A stretch of DNA of 64,000 bases, taken from the NCBI RefSeq assembly GCF_006517235.1, contig NZ_CP041188.1, forward strand, positions 2,480,001-2,544,000, in the 5' to 3' direction. The notes beneath the pieces were generated by a model, which was given only the letters and a program-made list of their open reading frames with translations, was not told where the DNA came from and searched no databases. A program made the translations under genes and the position numbers. This document shows positions 35,031-43,143 of the stretch, piece after piece. Numbering within the stretch: the stretch's first letter is position 1; every line of letters starts with the position of its first letter. The stretch is from Pseudarthrobacter sp. NIBRBAC000502772. Lineage in GTDB: Bacteria; Actinomycetota; Actinomycetes; Actinomycetales; Micrococcaceae.

Positions 35031-36080
35031 TTAGTTCGATTCGAAGAGGATCATGGCCTTCATCCCTTGGCCTGATCCGGCGTAGTCCATGGCCTTTTCG
35101 ATGTCATCCAGTGTGAACGTCTGGCTGATCAGTGGCGAGAGGTCCAGCCTGCCCTCCCCGACGAGGCTGAGGGCTGATGCATAATCGGAATTGCTGGAAC
35201 CCGTTGTACCGGTCAGAGTCAAGCCCTGGTAGTGGACCCGGTTGGTGTCAAGGGCAACAGGTTGCGCTTTGCCGAGTCCGGCAAAGAAATTGACTCTTCC
35301 GTGCGTTGCCAGCAGGTCGACGGCCTGAGCCTGTACCTCGGGCTTGGAGACGCAGGTCAGGGCAACATCAACTCCCAGACCACCGGTTTCCTCGGCCACG
35401 ACAGTGGCCAGGTCGCGTTCGGTGAGGTTGACCAGCACATCGGCGCCGAGAGTACCCGCGAAGTCGAGCCGCGGTTGCCGGTTGTTCGAAACGATGACTT
35501 TCCGGGCGCCGTAGAGCTTTGCCAGCATGACGTGACAGGCCCCGATGGGTCCGGCACCCATGATCAGCACGGTGGAGTCCGGTCGGACATCAAGTTTGCT
35601 GACCGCGTTGTAGCAGCACGAGAGTGGTTCGACCAGTGCGGCCTCGGCATAGCCCACAGTCTCCGGCAGATGGAACACGTTGCCTCGGTTGAGGGCAAAG
35701 CGGGGTATCCGGACGTACTCCTGGAAGCCCCCGTCCATGGTGATGCCGAAGGCTTCATAGGAGGGGCACATGTTGTTCAGCCCAACGAGGCAGTTGGGGC
35801 ACGTTCCGCAGCCGACGTTGGGCGTGACACTGACGCGGTCTCCGACGGCGTAACCAGTGACCTCGCTGCCCGCCTCCACAATCTCGCCGGCAAACTCGTG
35901 CCCAAGAACACGCGGAGTCCCTTCCGGAAGCTTGAAATGCCCGTTGGCGGCAATCCGACGGTCTGTGCCGCAGATCGAAGCGGCCCGGACTCTGATGATG
36001 ATGTCTCCCGCGTCGGCTGTCGGTCTGGGGATGTCATCGACCGTGATATTTCCGGGGGAGTGAAGCCGTGCGGCTTTCAT
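35031..36080 (-). CDS. Zinc-dependent polyol/sugar-phosphate dehydrogenase (MDR family)
   Basis: A 349-residue MDR enzyme: catalytic zinc site AASICGTDRRIAANGHFKLPEG and VLGHEFAGEI, structural zinc lobe GCGTCPNCLVGLNNMC, Glu in ALVEPLSCCYNAV, cofactor motif TVLIMGAGPIGACHVMLAKLYGARKVIVSNN. ATG 36080 overlaps the previous stop (ATGA) and has AGGAAGAGG upstream; the longer frame to 36293 is a shadow of the neighbouring gene. Ends GMKAMILF as in galactitol-1-phosphate/threonine dehydrogenase relatives. Confidence 0.88.
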   Translation of the reverse strand: MKAARLHSPGNITVDDIPRPTADAGDIIIRVRAASICGTDRRIAANGHFKLPEGTPRVLGHEFAGEIVEAGSEVTGYAVGDRVSVTPNVGCGTCPNCLVGLNNMCPSYEAFGITMDGGFQEYVRIPRFALNRGNVFHLPETVGYAEAALVEPLSCCYNAVSKLDVRPDSTVLIMGAGPIGACHVMLAKLYGARKVIVSNNRQPRLDFAGTLGADVLVNLTERDLATVVAEETGGLGVDVALTCVSKPEVQAQAVDLLATHGRVNFFAGLGKAQPVALDTNRVHYQGLTLTGTTGSSNSDYASALSLVGEGRLDLSPLISQTFTLDDIEKAMDYAGSGQGMKAMILFESN

Positions 36081-37144
36081 GATGTGCGTACCTCTTCCTG
36101 CGCCTCGGCGGCCACGGCGAAGAGCACCTTGTTGTACCAGATGGAGCGGTCCGTAAGACGGCGGAACACGGCCGGTGCTTCGCCCAGGGGGCGGACGTGG
36201 CTGATCAGTTCGTCCACGTGCAGGTCGCGGCCGAGGTGGGCGATGACCATGTCCCATTCGCTGCGGCCCTTCGGGGTGACCTTGGCGTTCCACGTCCCGT
36301 ACAGTCTCAGTTCCCGCCGAAGTAGGGACGAGACTGTGTCCTTGGCCAGGTGCAGGTCGCCACTTAGGTCACCGAGCAGGACGACTTGTCCCTGGACCGA
36401 GGCTGATTCAATGGCCTGGATGAGCGCTTTCGGGTTGCCGGTGGCCTCGACAACGATCTGCGGGCCCCAGCCGTCCGTGGCTGCTCGGGCAAGATCTGCG
36501 GTGTCGCCGGTCTTGGCGTCAATGGTTTCGAAACCGAGCCGCGACATGGTCTCGAGCTTTCGGTCGTCGATGTCCGCCACCAAGACGCGGGAGCAACCAA
36601 GGATTCGCAGCCATTGAGCGGCCAGGGCGCCGATCGGGCCAGCCCCAATCACGAGGGCGGTGGCATGGGTTGGGATCTGCACTTTAAGCATTGCGTGCAG
36701 GGCCACCCCGGCGGGCTCGACCATTGCCGCGTGCGTCAGGGGCATGTCGTTCGGAACCCGGAAAATGCTTTGTTCGGGAACCCACATCCGTTCGGACATT
36801 GCCCCGTGACGTCGAGACCCGAAGTAGTCGTATCCGGTGCCGAGAGCGTATTCGCCGATTTCGGACATGGGATCCCCGTGCCTGTGCAGCAAAGGGAAGA
36901 CGGCCGCCCGGTCCCCGGCGCTCAGGTGGGGGCTGTCGGGGGCTTCCTCGACGATGGCCGAAAATTCATGTCCGAGCACCAGAGGGTAATGATAGGCCTT
37001 GCCGTGTCCGTAGCGCAGGACGTCTGATCCGCAGACGCCGACGGCGCCGACACGGATCAGGACAGGGTTTTCGCCGACCGGTTCCGGCTCCGGAATGTCC
37101 GCATATTCAAGGTCGTTGAGTCCGTTGAGGATTGCAGCCTTCAT
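36077..37144 (-). CDS. GatD-like alcohol dehydrogenase lacking the structural zinc cysteines
   Basis: A 355-residue MDR enzyme. Catalytic zinc ligands are kept (VGVCGSDVLRYGHGKAYHYPLVLGHEFSAIVEE; MVEPAGVALHAM), as is the cofactor motif ALVIGAGPIGALAAQWLRILGCSRVLVADID. The structural lobe is unusual: where relatives have four cysteines it reads FPLLHRHGDPMSEIGEYALGTGYDYFG, with no Cys. It resembles galactitol-1-phosphate 5-dehydrogenase in start (MKAAILNGLNDLEY) and end. ATG 37144 is 6 bases after the SDR stop. Confidence 0.85.
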   Translation of the reverse strand: MKAAILNGLNDLEYADIPEPEPVGENPVLIRVGAVGVCGSDVLRYGHGKAYHYPLVLGHEFSAIVEEAPDSPHLSAGDRAAVFPLLHRHGDPMSEIGEYALGTGYDYFGSRRHGAMSERMWVPEQSIFRVPNDMPLTHAAMVEPAGVALHAMLKVQIPTHATALVIGAGPIGALAAQWLRILGCSRVLVADIDDRKLETMSRLGFETIDAKTGDTADLARAATDGWGPQIVVEATGNPKALIQAIESASVQGQVVLLGDLSGDLHLAKDTVSSLLRRELRLYGTWNAKVTPKGRSEWDMVIAHLGRDLHVDELISHVRPLGEAPAVFRRLTDRSIWYNKVLFAVAAEAQEEVRTS

Positions 37145-37150
37145 GGCAGC

Positions 37151-37990
37151 TTAGACCTCCATGCCGTAGCGGTGGGCCTTGTGCGTGGGATAAAGCGCGA
37201 TCTGGGGGATGGTGACGTCCGGGGTGCGGGTGGCAACGAACAGGGTGATTTCGGCAACGTTGTCCACTTCGATGCAGCTGGCGTGGATACCTTCCTCGAT
37301 TTCCTTCTTGTCGAGCCAGCCGTCGATGTAGGCCGGGACGTCGCCGTCGTACAGACCCTTGTCGATGATCTCGGTCATCGGAGTCTTGACATGGGAGGGG
37401 TTGATGACAGTGACGCCGATCTTCTTGTCTTTGCCCTCCAGGAGGATGTTCTTGCTGAACCCCATCAGACCGTGCTTTGAGGCGCGGTAGGGGCTGTGGC
37501 CCGGGCCGGAGGCAACACGGGCGGAGGACGATCCCATGTTGATGATGCGGCCGCCGTTTTCCTGCTTCTCCATGATCCGGAAGGCCTCCCTGCACATCAG
37601 GAAGACAGCGGTCAGGTTCGGAGTCATGGTCTTGTTCCACTCATCCAGGGTGACGTCGACGACGGGCGGCGCCAGTGAGTCACGACCGGCGCTGTTGACG
37701 ATCAGGTCTACACTTCCCCAGTTGGTTTTGGCCCACGCGAACAGGTCGACTACGGACTGTTCGTCGGTGACGTCGGCGAGAATGGAATGGACGTCCCCGC
37801 GGCCGTAGCCGCGGATGCTTGCGGTGACCTTCTCGAGTCGTTCTTCGTCGATGTCGACCAGGAGGACCTTGCTTTCGTTGGCTGCGAAGATCCGGGCGAC
37901 GGCTTCGCCGATTCCGGAAGCTGCGCCGCTGATGATGGCGACTTTGCCGGCCAGGGCGACTCCGGTCTGGGGGACGTATGTTTCGCTCAT
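37151..37990 (-). CDS. Short-chain dehydrogenase/reductase
   Basis: A 279-residue SDR with KVAIISGAASGIGEAVAR, DVTDEQSVVD, NSAG, catalytic Ser in INMGSSSARVASG, and YRASK (SPYRASKHGLMGF), then TVINPSHVKTPMTE. ATG 37990 has AGGAG upstream. The C-terminal extension (TPDVTIPQIALYPTHKAHRYGMEV) is longer than in minimal SDRs. It is third in the RpiR-controlled operon and likely oxidises a sugar or polyol intermediate. Confidence 0.9.
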   Translation of the reverse strand: MSETYVPQTGVALAGKVAIISGAASGIGEAVARIFAANESKVLLVDIDEERLEKVTASIRGYGRGDVHSILADVTDEQSVVDLFAWAKTNWGSVDLIVNSAGRDSLAPPVVDVTLDEWNKTMTPNLTAVFLMCREAFRIMEKQENGGRIINMGSSSARVASGPGHSPYRASKHGLMGFSKNILLEGKDKKIGVTVINPSHVKTPMTEIIDKGLYDGDVPAYIDGWLDKKEIEEGIHASCIEVDNVAEITLFVATRTPDVTIPQIALYPTHKAHRYGMEV

Positions 37991-38045
37991 TGTGATTTCT
38001 CCTGTTGGTTTTTGAAACTGTGGTGGTGAGGTTTGGGGGGCCTGC

Positions 38046-38714
38046 TTAGGCCCGGGTTCCCGCCGTGTGGGAGCGAGGGGAGCTGGCGGCGAGTTCAGCT
38101 GCTTGGCCTGCCTTGGTGGTGATTTCCTCCCAGCGCCGGCCGGTTACGGCATCCTTGGTGGCGATCCAGGATCCGCCGCAGGCGGCCACGGATGGCTGGG
38201 CCAACCACGCTGAGACGGTGTCTGCGGTGATCCCGCCGGTGGGCATGAACGACACGTCCGGGTACGGGGCGCTGAGGGCCTTGACCAGGGGTATGCCACC
38301 GATGGCCTCGGCCGGGAAGAGCTTGAGTAAACGCAGCCCAAGGGACCGCGCCGCCTCGATTTCTGACGGCGAGGTGACGCCTGGAATGATAGGGATGGAG
38401 CGTTGCCTGGCCCGCTCCACGACCGAGGCGTTGAGCCCCGGGGAGACGATGAAGTGTGCACCGGCGTCTGCTGCTGCGTCGACGTCTTCTTCGGACAGGA
38501 TGGTCCCGGCCCCGACCAGCAGTCCTGGGACGTTGTCCACCATGCGGGCGATGGCGTCGGCCGCGACGGGGGTTCTGAAGGTGATCTCCGCGACGGGAAG
38601 GCCCGCGTCGACAAGTGTCTTGCCCAGCGGAATTGCGTCGTCTGCATATTCGATTTCGATGACGGGCACTATCGCGAGTTCGCGAAGTCTCTGGAGCAGG
38701 TCCTCGGCGTTCAT
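38046..38714 (-). CDS. KDPG/KHG aldolase-family protein
   Basis: A 222-residue class I aldolase, which cleaves 2-keto-3-deoxy-6-phosphogluconate-type acids into pyruvate and an aldehyde phosphate. Motifs are VPVIEIEYADDAIPL, the catalytic Glu region VAEITFRTPVAADAI, GAGTILSEEDVDAAADAGAHFIVSPG, and Schiff-base Lys in LRLLKLFPAEAIGG, with phosphate-binding FMPTGGI and GSWIATKD. ATG 38714 overlaps the lactonase stop (ATGA). It implies that the operon makes a 2-keto-3-deoxy acid phosphate. Confidence 0.92.
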   Translation of the reverse strand: MNAEDLLQRLRELAIVPVIEIEYADDAIPLGKTLVDAGLPVAEITFRTPVAADAIARMVDNVPGLLVGAGTILSEEDVDAAADAGAHFIVSPGLNASVVERARQRSIPIIPGVTSPSEIEAARSLGLRLLKLFPAEAIGGIPLVKALSAPYPDVSFMPTGGITADTVSAWLAQPSVAACGGSWIATKDAVTGRRWEEITTKAGQAAELAASSPRSHTAGTRA

Positions 38715-39739
38715 GCCGTTTGCCTTCTTTCGTTCTGCGGGATGTTGGCTGTCCGGGCGGGGGTGATGTGGTAGGCCTGTCCGAGGGACGGGAGCGTCCA
38801 CTGCACGTCGCCGGCTAAGCGCGTGAGCTCCTGTGCCGCGACGCCGGGGTCTACTGTGTTGAAGTCAAAGAGGCCGAAGTGGTGCCCGACGACGGCCGGG
38901 ATGTCCGCCGCCGCGCACAGTTCGAGGGCTTCATTTACCGTGAAGTTCCCTGGCACCCCGTTCTGAAGCCGGTGGCTGTCCCTGCCGTTGATGGGGAGCA
39001 GCGCAAGGTCGACCCGCATGTTGCGGAGGAGTTCTGCCTGGCCCTGGTAGGGGACGCAGTCGCCAGAGTGGTATATCTTCACGCCTGCGATGTCGATGAT
39101 GTAGCCCAGGAAAACGGAATCCCCGTTGATGTCGGTTTCCAGATCTTCGTGGGCTGCCGGGACGACGGTGACGCTGATGTCGCTGGCTAGTTCCACGCTG
39201 CTGCCGGCTGTGACCGGAATCAACAGCTCGACGGGGATGTGCCGGTCCATGGCCACCTGGGTTCGTGCCCTGGGGGCAAGGAAGAAAGGACGGTTCCTCG
39301 TCTGCAGGGCCCGGACGGTCTCCGGATCCAAATGGTCAGTATGGGCGTGGCTGTGAAGGACAGCCTGTATGCCCACCATCTGTTCCGGGTCCACAGGGAC
39401 TGGATGAAGGCGAGTGTGCGGGAAGATGGTCCCCGCGTATTTGGTGGCGAGACTGTCCGAGAGATAGGGATCAATGAGTATCCGGCGTCCGTCGTGTTCC
39501 AGAGCAAATCCGGCCTGGCCCAACCACCAGAACCTGACGTCCCCCGATGGAGCGGCGGCAGCGGTGAGGTAGTCTGCAGCCGGTCCGTCGGGAATTAGGC
39601 GGACCAGAGGGAAGTTCACAGGGTCACCATCCGCTTCGGAGGGAACGGTCGGTTCGTCCACGTCGATCACGCCGCCATCGGAGGCTGCCGCGTGTGCGAC
39701 GGTGACACGGTGGCGCTGTTCCCCGGAGAAGTTTGCCAC
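38711..39739 (-). CDS. UlaG-type metallo-beta-lactamase-fold hydrolase (sugar lactonase candidate)
   Basis: An MBL-fold protein with the metal motif VLHSHAHTDHLD (HxHxDH), preceded by WWLGQAGFALEHDGRRILIDPYLSDSLA; later ligands are VVPAAHED, YHSGDCVPYQG and VVGHHFGLFDFN. This matches the UlaG (L-ascorbate-6-phosphate lactonase) group. The start is uncertain: GTG 39739 (342 residues) or GTG 39670 (319 residues); longer frames run into the glmS promoter region. First gene of the ten-gene operon. A lactone-hydrolysing role fits with KDPG-type aldolase downstream. Confidence 0.85.
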   Translation of the reverse strand: MANFSGEQRHRVTVAHAAASDGGVIDVDEPTVPSEADGDPVNFPLVRLIPDGPAADYLTAAAAPSGDVRFWWLGQAGFALEHDGRRILIDPYLSDSLATKYAGTIFPHTRLHPVPVDPEQMVGIQAVLHSHAHTDHLDPETVRALQTRNRPFFLAPRARTQVAMDRHIPVELLIPVTAGSSVELASDISVTVVPAAHEDLETDINGDSVFLGYIIDIAGVKIYHSGDCVPYQGQAELLRNMRVDLALLPINGRDSHRLQNGVPGNFTVNEALELCAAADIPAVVGHHFGLFDFNTVDPGVAAQELTRLAGDVQWTLPSLGQAYHITPARTANIPQNERRQTA

Positions 39740-39849
39740 AAAGCCGTGACACGCCGTTGTGTGCGATTGAACATTTTCGGTGCCTTTCTGGTGTCCAGTA
39801 AGCGGTCGCCGTTGCCATTGGCGTTGCTCTTGATCACACAGTAGCAAGA

Positions 39850-39889
39850 ATTTTCCGACAAGAAAATAGTTTGGGAAGAAAATTCCCAA
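39850..39889. promoter_or_regulatory. Two inverted repeats, candidate RpiR operators
   Basis: ATTTTC-CGACAA-GAAAAT (39850-39867) and TTGGGAA-GAAAA-TTCCCAA (39871-39889) lie side by side between the lactonase operon and glmS, ending 19 bases before the glmS start. Their placement suits control of both divergent transcripts by the operon's own RpiR protein. Binding is inferred. Confidence 0.55.
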
Positions 39890-39908
39890 CAGATGTAAGC
39901 TGGGGGCC

Positions 39909-41804
39909 ATGTGTGGAATCGTGGGATATGTCGGAAGCGTCAACCAAGACCAGGGCAATATCGGAAATCGTGCCCTGAACGTCGTCCTCGGTGGCTTGAG
40001 CCGCCTTGAATACAGGGGGTACGACTCGGCGGGCGTGGCCGTGCTCGCTGACCGCGGGATCAGCTCCCGAAAGAAAGCTGGAAAGTTAGCGAATCTTGAA
40101 AACCTTCTCCGCTCCAACCCGCTGCCCCCCGCGCAGGTAGCCATAGGCCATACGCGGTGGGCCACGCACGGGGCGCCGACGGACGCGAACGCCCATCCGC
40201 ACCTTGCTGATGATGGCCGATTGGCAGTCATTCACAACGGGATCATCGAAAATTCCGGCCCGTTGCGGAGCTGCTTGACGGCCCGTGGCCACGTGTTTCT
40301 CTCGGAGACCGACACCGAAGTCGCAGCTGCACTACTGGCTGATGTCTACCTCACCCTGGGTGGGGATCAGGCTGGCGGTGATGCTCTGGCGGCAGCCATG
40401 CGCCGTACCTGCGCGGAGCTGGAGGGGTCCTTCACGCTTCTTGCGGTACATAGCAATCATCCCGGACTCATCGTCGCGGCGCGGAGGAATTCCCCGCTCG
40501 TGGTTGGCCGGGGTGAACGCGAAAATTTTCTCGGATCGGATGTGTCGGCGTTCATAGACTCAACCCGCCGCGCCATTGAGCTCGGGCAGGATCAGGTTGT
40601 CAGCCTCACGGCTGACGAAGTGACCATCACTGATTTCCACGGCAAACGTGCTGCCGGTAAGGAATTCGTCGTCGACTGGGACGCCAGTTCGGCCACGAAG
40701 GATGGCCATTCATCGTTCATGGCGAAGGAGATCCAGGAGCAGCCAGAAGCGGTCCGCCGCACTCTCCGAGGGAGGATCGGCGCAGACGGGACGCTGTCTC
40801 TGGGCCAGCTTGGAATCAGTGACGCAGCTCTGGCCGGCGTCCGGAAGATCATCGTCGTGGCCTGCGGTACGGCCTCCTATGCCGGGCAGATTGCGAAATA
40901 CGCCATAGAGCGCTGGTCCAGGATTCCGGTTGAAGTCGACTTTGCCCACGAGTTCCGTTACCGCTGTCCGATGCTTGATGACAGGACGCTGGTGATAGCC
41001 ATATCGCAGTCCGGCGAGACGATGGACACGCTGATGGCCGTGCGGTACGCCCTTGAACAAGGAGCCAAGGTGCTCGCCATCTGCAACACCGTGGGAGCGA
41101 CTATTCCGCGTGAATCCGACGGTGTGTTGTACACGCATGCAGGTCCTGAGGTGGCCGTGGCCTCCACTAAGGCGTTCCTTACCCAGGTGACAGCCGCGCT
41201 CCTGCTCGCTCTCTATCTTGCCCAGTTGCGGGGGACCGGGGACCCGCTGGAAATTTCCGGGGCAATCCTCGAACTAGGAGGCATGCCGGAAAAGATCCAA
41301 CGGGCACTGGCGGCGGAGGAACAGATCGCCGCGCTCGCCGAATCGCTGGCCGATACGACGGCGGTACTCTTCATCGGTAGGCATGTCGGGCACCCGGTGG
41401 CCATGGAGGGGGCCCTGAAGCTGAAGGAGTTGGCGTACATTCACGCCGAAGGCTTTGCGGCCGGCGAGCTTAAGCATGGTCCCATTGCCCTCATCGAGCC
41501 CGGACAGCCGGTCATCGTCATTGTGCCCTCACTCGTGAGGAGTCGGACCCTTCACGCGAAGATGATGTCGACGATCCAGGAGATCAAGGCGCGCGGCGGT
41601 CGCGTCATCAGCGTCTGTGAGGAAGGGGACGCAGTGACTGGGGCGTGGGCGGATGTGGTCGTGGCCGTGCCGGCATCAAACCCGCTCCTGGCGCCACTAC
41701 TAACCACCATCCCGCTGCAAATTTTTGCTGCCAGGCTGGCGGACGCGAAGGGGCTGGACATTGACCAGCCTCGGAACCTCGCCAAGTCAGTCACCGTAGA
41801 ATAG
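39909..41804 (+). CDS. glmS: Glutamine-fructose-6-phosphate aminotransferase (isomerising)
   Basis: A 631-residue GlmS, making glucosamine-6-phosphate from fructose-6-phosphate and glutamine. The glutaminase domain starts MCGIVGYVG with the nucleophile Cys2, followed by LEYRGYDSAGVAV, HTRWATHG, and DGRLAVIHNGIIEN. Two SIS domains carry VVACGTASYAGQIAKYAIERW, AISQSGETMDTLMAVR, ASTKAFLTQVTAAL and ELKHGPIALIEPGQPVIVIVPS. Its placement divergent from a catabolic RpiR operon with shared operators suggests a second, inducible copy, not the housekeeping one (inference). Confidence 0.93.
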   Translation: MCGIVGYVGSVNQDQGNIGNRALNVVLGGLSRLEYRGYDSAGVAVLADRGISSRKKAGKLANLENLLRSNPLPPAQVAIGHTRWATHGAPTDANAHPHLADDGRLAVIHNGIIENSGPLRSCLTARGHVFLSETDTEVAAALLADVYLTLGGDQAGGDALAAAMRRTCAELEGSFTLLAVHSNHPGLIVAARRNSPLVVGRGERENFLGSDVSAFIDSTRRAIELGQDQVVSLTADEVTITDFHGKRAAGKEFVVDWDASSATKDGHSSFMAKEIQEQPEAVRRTLRGRIGADGTLSLGQLGISDAALAGVRKIIVVACGTASYAGQIAKYAIERWSRIPVEVDFAHEFRYRCPMLDDRTLVIAISQSGETMDTLMAVRYALEQGAKVLAICNTVGATIPRESDGVLYTHAGPEVAVASTKAFLTQVTAALLLALYLAQLRGTGDPLEISGAILELGGMPEKIQRALAAEEQIAALAESLADTTAVLFIGRHVGHPVAMEGALKLKELAYIHAEGFAAGELKHGPIALIEPGQPVIVIVPSLVRSRTLHAKMMSTIQEIKARGGRVISVCEEGDAVTGAWADVVVAVPASNPLLAPLLTTIPLQIFAARLADAKGLDIDQPRNLAKSVTVE

Positions 41805-41809
41805 CCGCG

Positions 41810-41893
41810 ATGGCCATAGATAGAACTTTTTGCCGAAACTATGGTCATGACGGGAAATTCCTGCTAATTTGATGCTGTTACCAATGACGGTAA
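41810..41893. repeat. Two inverted repeats between glmS and the ABC module
   Basis: ATGGCCATAG (41810-41819) faces CTATGGTCAT (41839-41848), 9 of 10 pairs, and TTACC (41878-41882) faces GGTAA (41889-41893). The first may be the glmS terminator (a TTTTT lies in its loop, not after it); the second may be an operator for the ABC genes. Confidence 0.35.
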
Positions 41894-41975
41894 TGCCACT
41901 GCAGCACCAACTGGTCCCGGCCGCATAGATCCTGCCGCCAGAGCGCCTGCAGTGCACATTCAGAGAGGGCCCACC

Positions 41976-43142
41976 ATGTTTCAACGGAGAAACCGCTACC
42001 GGGGGAGCGCGGCAGTAGCCGTGCTTGCCTGCCTTGTCGCACTGACCACGGCCTGCGGTCCCGCCCCGGCCAGCCAGACGTCACAGGCAGACTCCGAGGC
42101 GTCAGCGGCGTTCACGGCAAAAGTCACCGCCGACGTCGCAGCTGCAACCGCACCGCAGACCACCACGACCAACCCCGTCCCAGCCAGCGCATCGCTCTCC
42201 AACGGGCCCAAGAAGATCGTGATCATTCCTTGTTCCATGGCCGTGGAAGGGTGCGCGCGGCCGGCCCGTTCAACGCAGGAAGCCTCGCGGCTGCTTGGCT
42301 GGGACGCGAGCATCGACGACCCCGCGAGCGACAGCACCAAGATCTCCGCGGCCATCCAGCGGGCAGTCTCCCGGAAAGTCGATGCCATTGCGTTGACGTC
42401 CATCGACGCCGCTGCAGTTCAGGGTGACATCAAGTCGGCCAGGGATGCAGGCATCGCCGTCACCTGCAACATGTGCGGCAACAAGGATGACCTTTACCAG
42501 TCGCTGATTCCAGCTCTGGACGCAAACAACAAAGCAGGATACCTCTTGGGGGAGTTCGCGTTCCTTGAAGCGCGCAAGCGTTTCAATTCAGCACCGAAAT
42601 TCATCGTCCTGACCGATCCGGAATTCGACACCGTGAAGGCGCGCGTGAGCGGCCTCAAACAGTTCATTGAGGACTGCAAAGCTGCCGGAGCAGGTTGCGA
42701 GCAGGTAGCCGAGAGCTCGTTCCTGGCAGGTGAAATCAGCACCGTCGCGCCAGGGCGCGTTGCCCAGTTGGCCCGCAGCAACCCGCGCTACAACGTGCTG
42801 TTCGCAGGATTCGACGCGGCCATGCTGTTCTTCTCCCAGGGGCTACAGCAGGCAGGGCTGGCTGATTCCAAGAAAGCTTTCGGAATTTCGGTGGACGCCG
42901 ACGTGGCCAATACCGAGATGATCCGCAAGGGGGGTTTCCAGGCGGCGTCCATCGGATTCGCCTTCGGCCGTGCAGGTTACGGCCAGGTGGACAATCTCAA
43001 CAGGATCTTCAGTGGCCAGAAGCCGCAGGACCAGGGCATCACCGGCAAGCTCGTTACAGCGGAGAACGCCCCGGCTTCCGGCGGCTGGGATGGAGACTTC
43101 GACGGAGTCGCCCTTTACAAGGGACTGTGGAAGGTCGGCTGA
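41976..43142 (+). CDS. Sugar ABC transporter substrate-binding lipoprotein (RbsB/PBP type 1), module 1
   Basis: A 388-residue extracellular lipoprotein: basic start MFQRRNRYRGSAAV, hydrophobic stretch, and lipobox LTTACG with the lipidated Cys. A Ala/Thr-rich linker precedes a type 1 periplasmic-binding domain (KKIVIIPCSMAVEGC; DAIALTSIDAAAVQGDIKSARDAGIAVTCNMCG; FKRFNSAPKF... and NVLFAGFDAAMLFFSQGLQQAG). The extra cysteines (PCSMAVEGC, TCNMCG) are unusual and could form disulphides. ATG 41976 has GAGAGG. It starts an SBP-ATPase-permease-SDR operon. Confidence 0.87.
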   Translation: MFQRRNRYRGSAAVAVLACLVALTTACGPAPASQTSQADSEASAAFTAKVTADVAAATAPQTTTTNPVPASASLSNGPKKIVIIPCSMAVEGCARPARSTQEASRLLGWDASIDDPASDSTKISAAIQRAVSRKVDAIALTSIDAAAVQGDIKSARDAGIAVTCNMCGNKDDLYQSLIPALDANNKAGYLLGEFAFLEARKRFNSAPKFIVLTDPEFDTVKARVSGLKQFIEDCKAAGAGCEQVAESSFLAGEISTVAPGRVAQLARSNPRYNVLFAGFDAAMLFFSQGLQQAGLADSKKAFGISVDADVANTEMIRKGGFQAASIGFAFGRAGYGQVDNLNRIFSGQKPQDQGITGKLVTAENAPASGGWDGDFDGVALYKGLWKVG

Positions 43143-43143
43143 C

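Noticed and set aside
35031..36293. Longer N terminus for the dehydrogenase ending at 35031
   Set aside because: The extra 71 residues read through the neighbouring dehydrogenase gene and are Arg/Pro-rich; ATG 36080 has a ribosome binding site and starts the conserved region.
39800..39908. glmS ribozyme upstream of glmS
   Set aside because: The leader is too short and lacks the ribozyme core; these occur mostly in Firmicutes.
38711..40231. 506-codon version of the MBL lactonase
   Set aside because: The N-terminal part crosses the divergent promoter and the glmS start, with no family similarity before about 39670.
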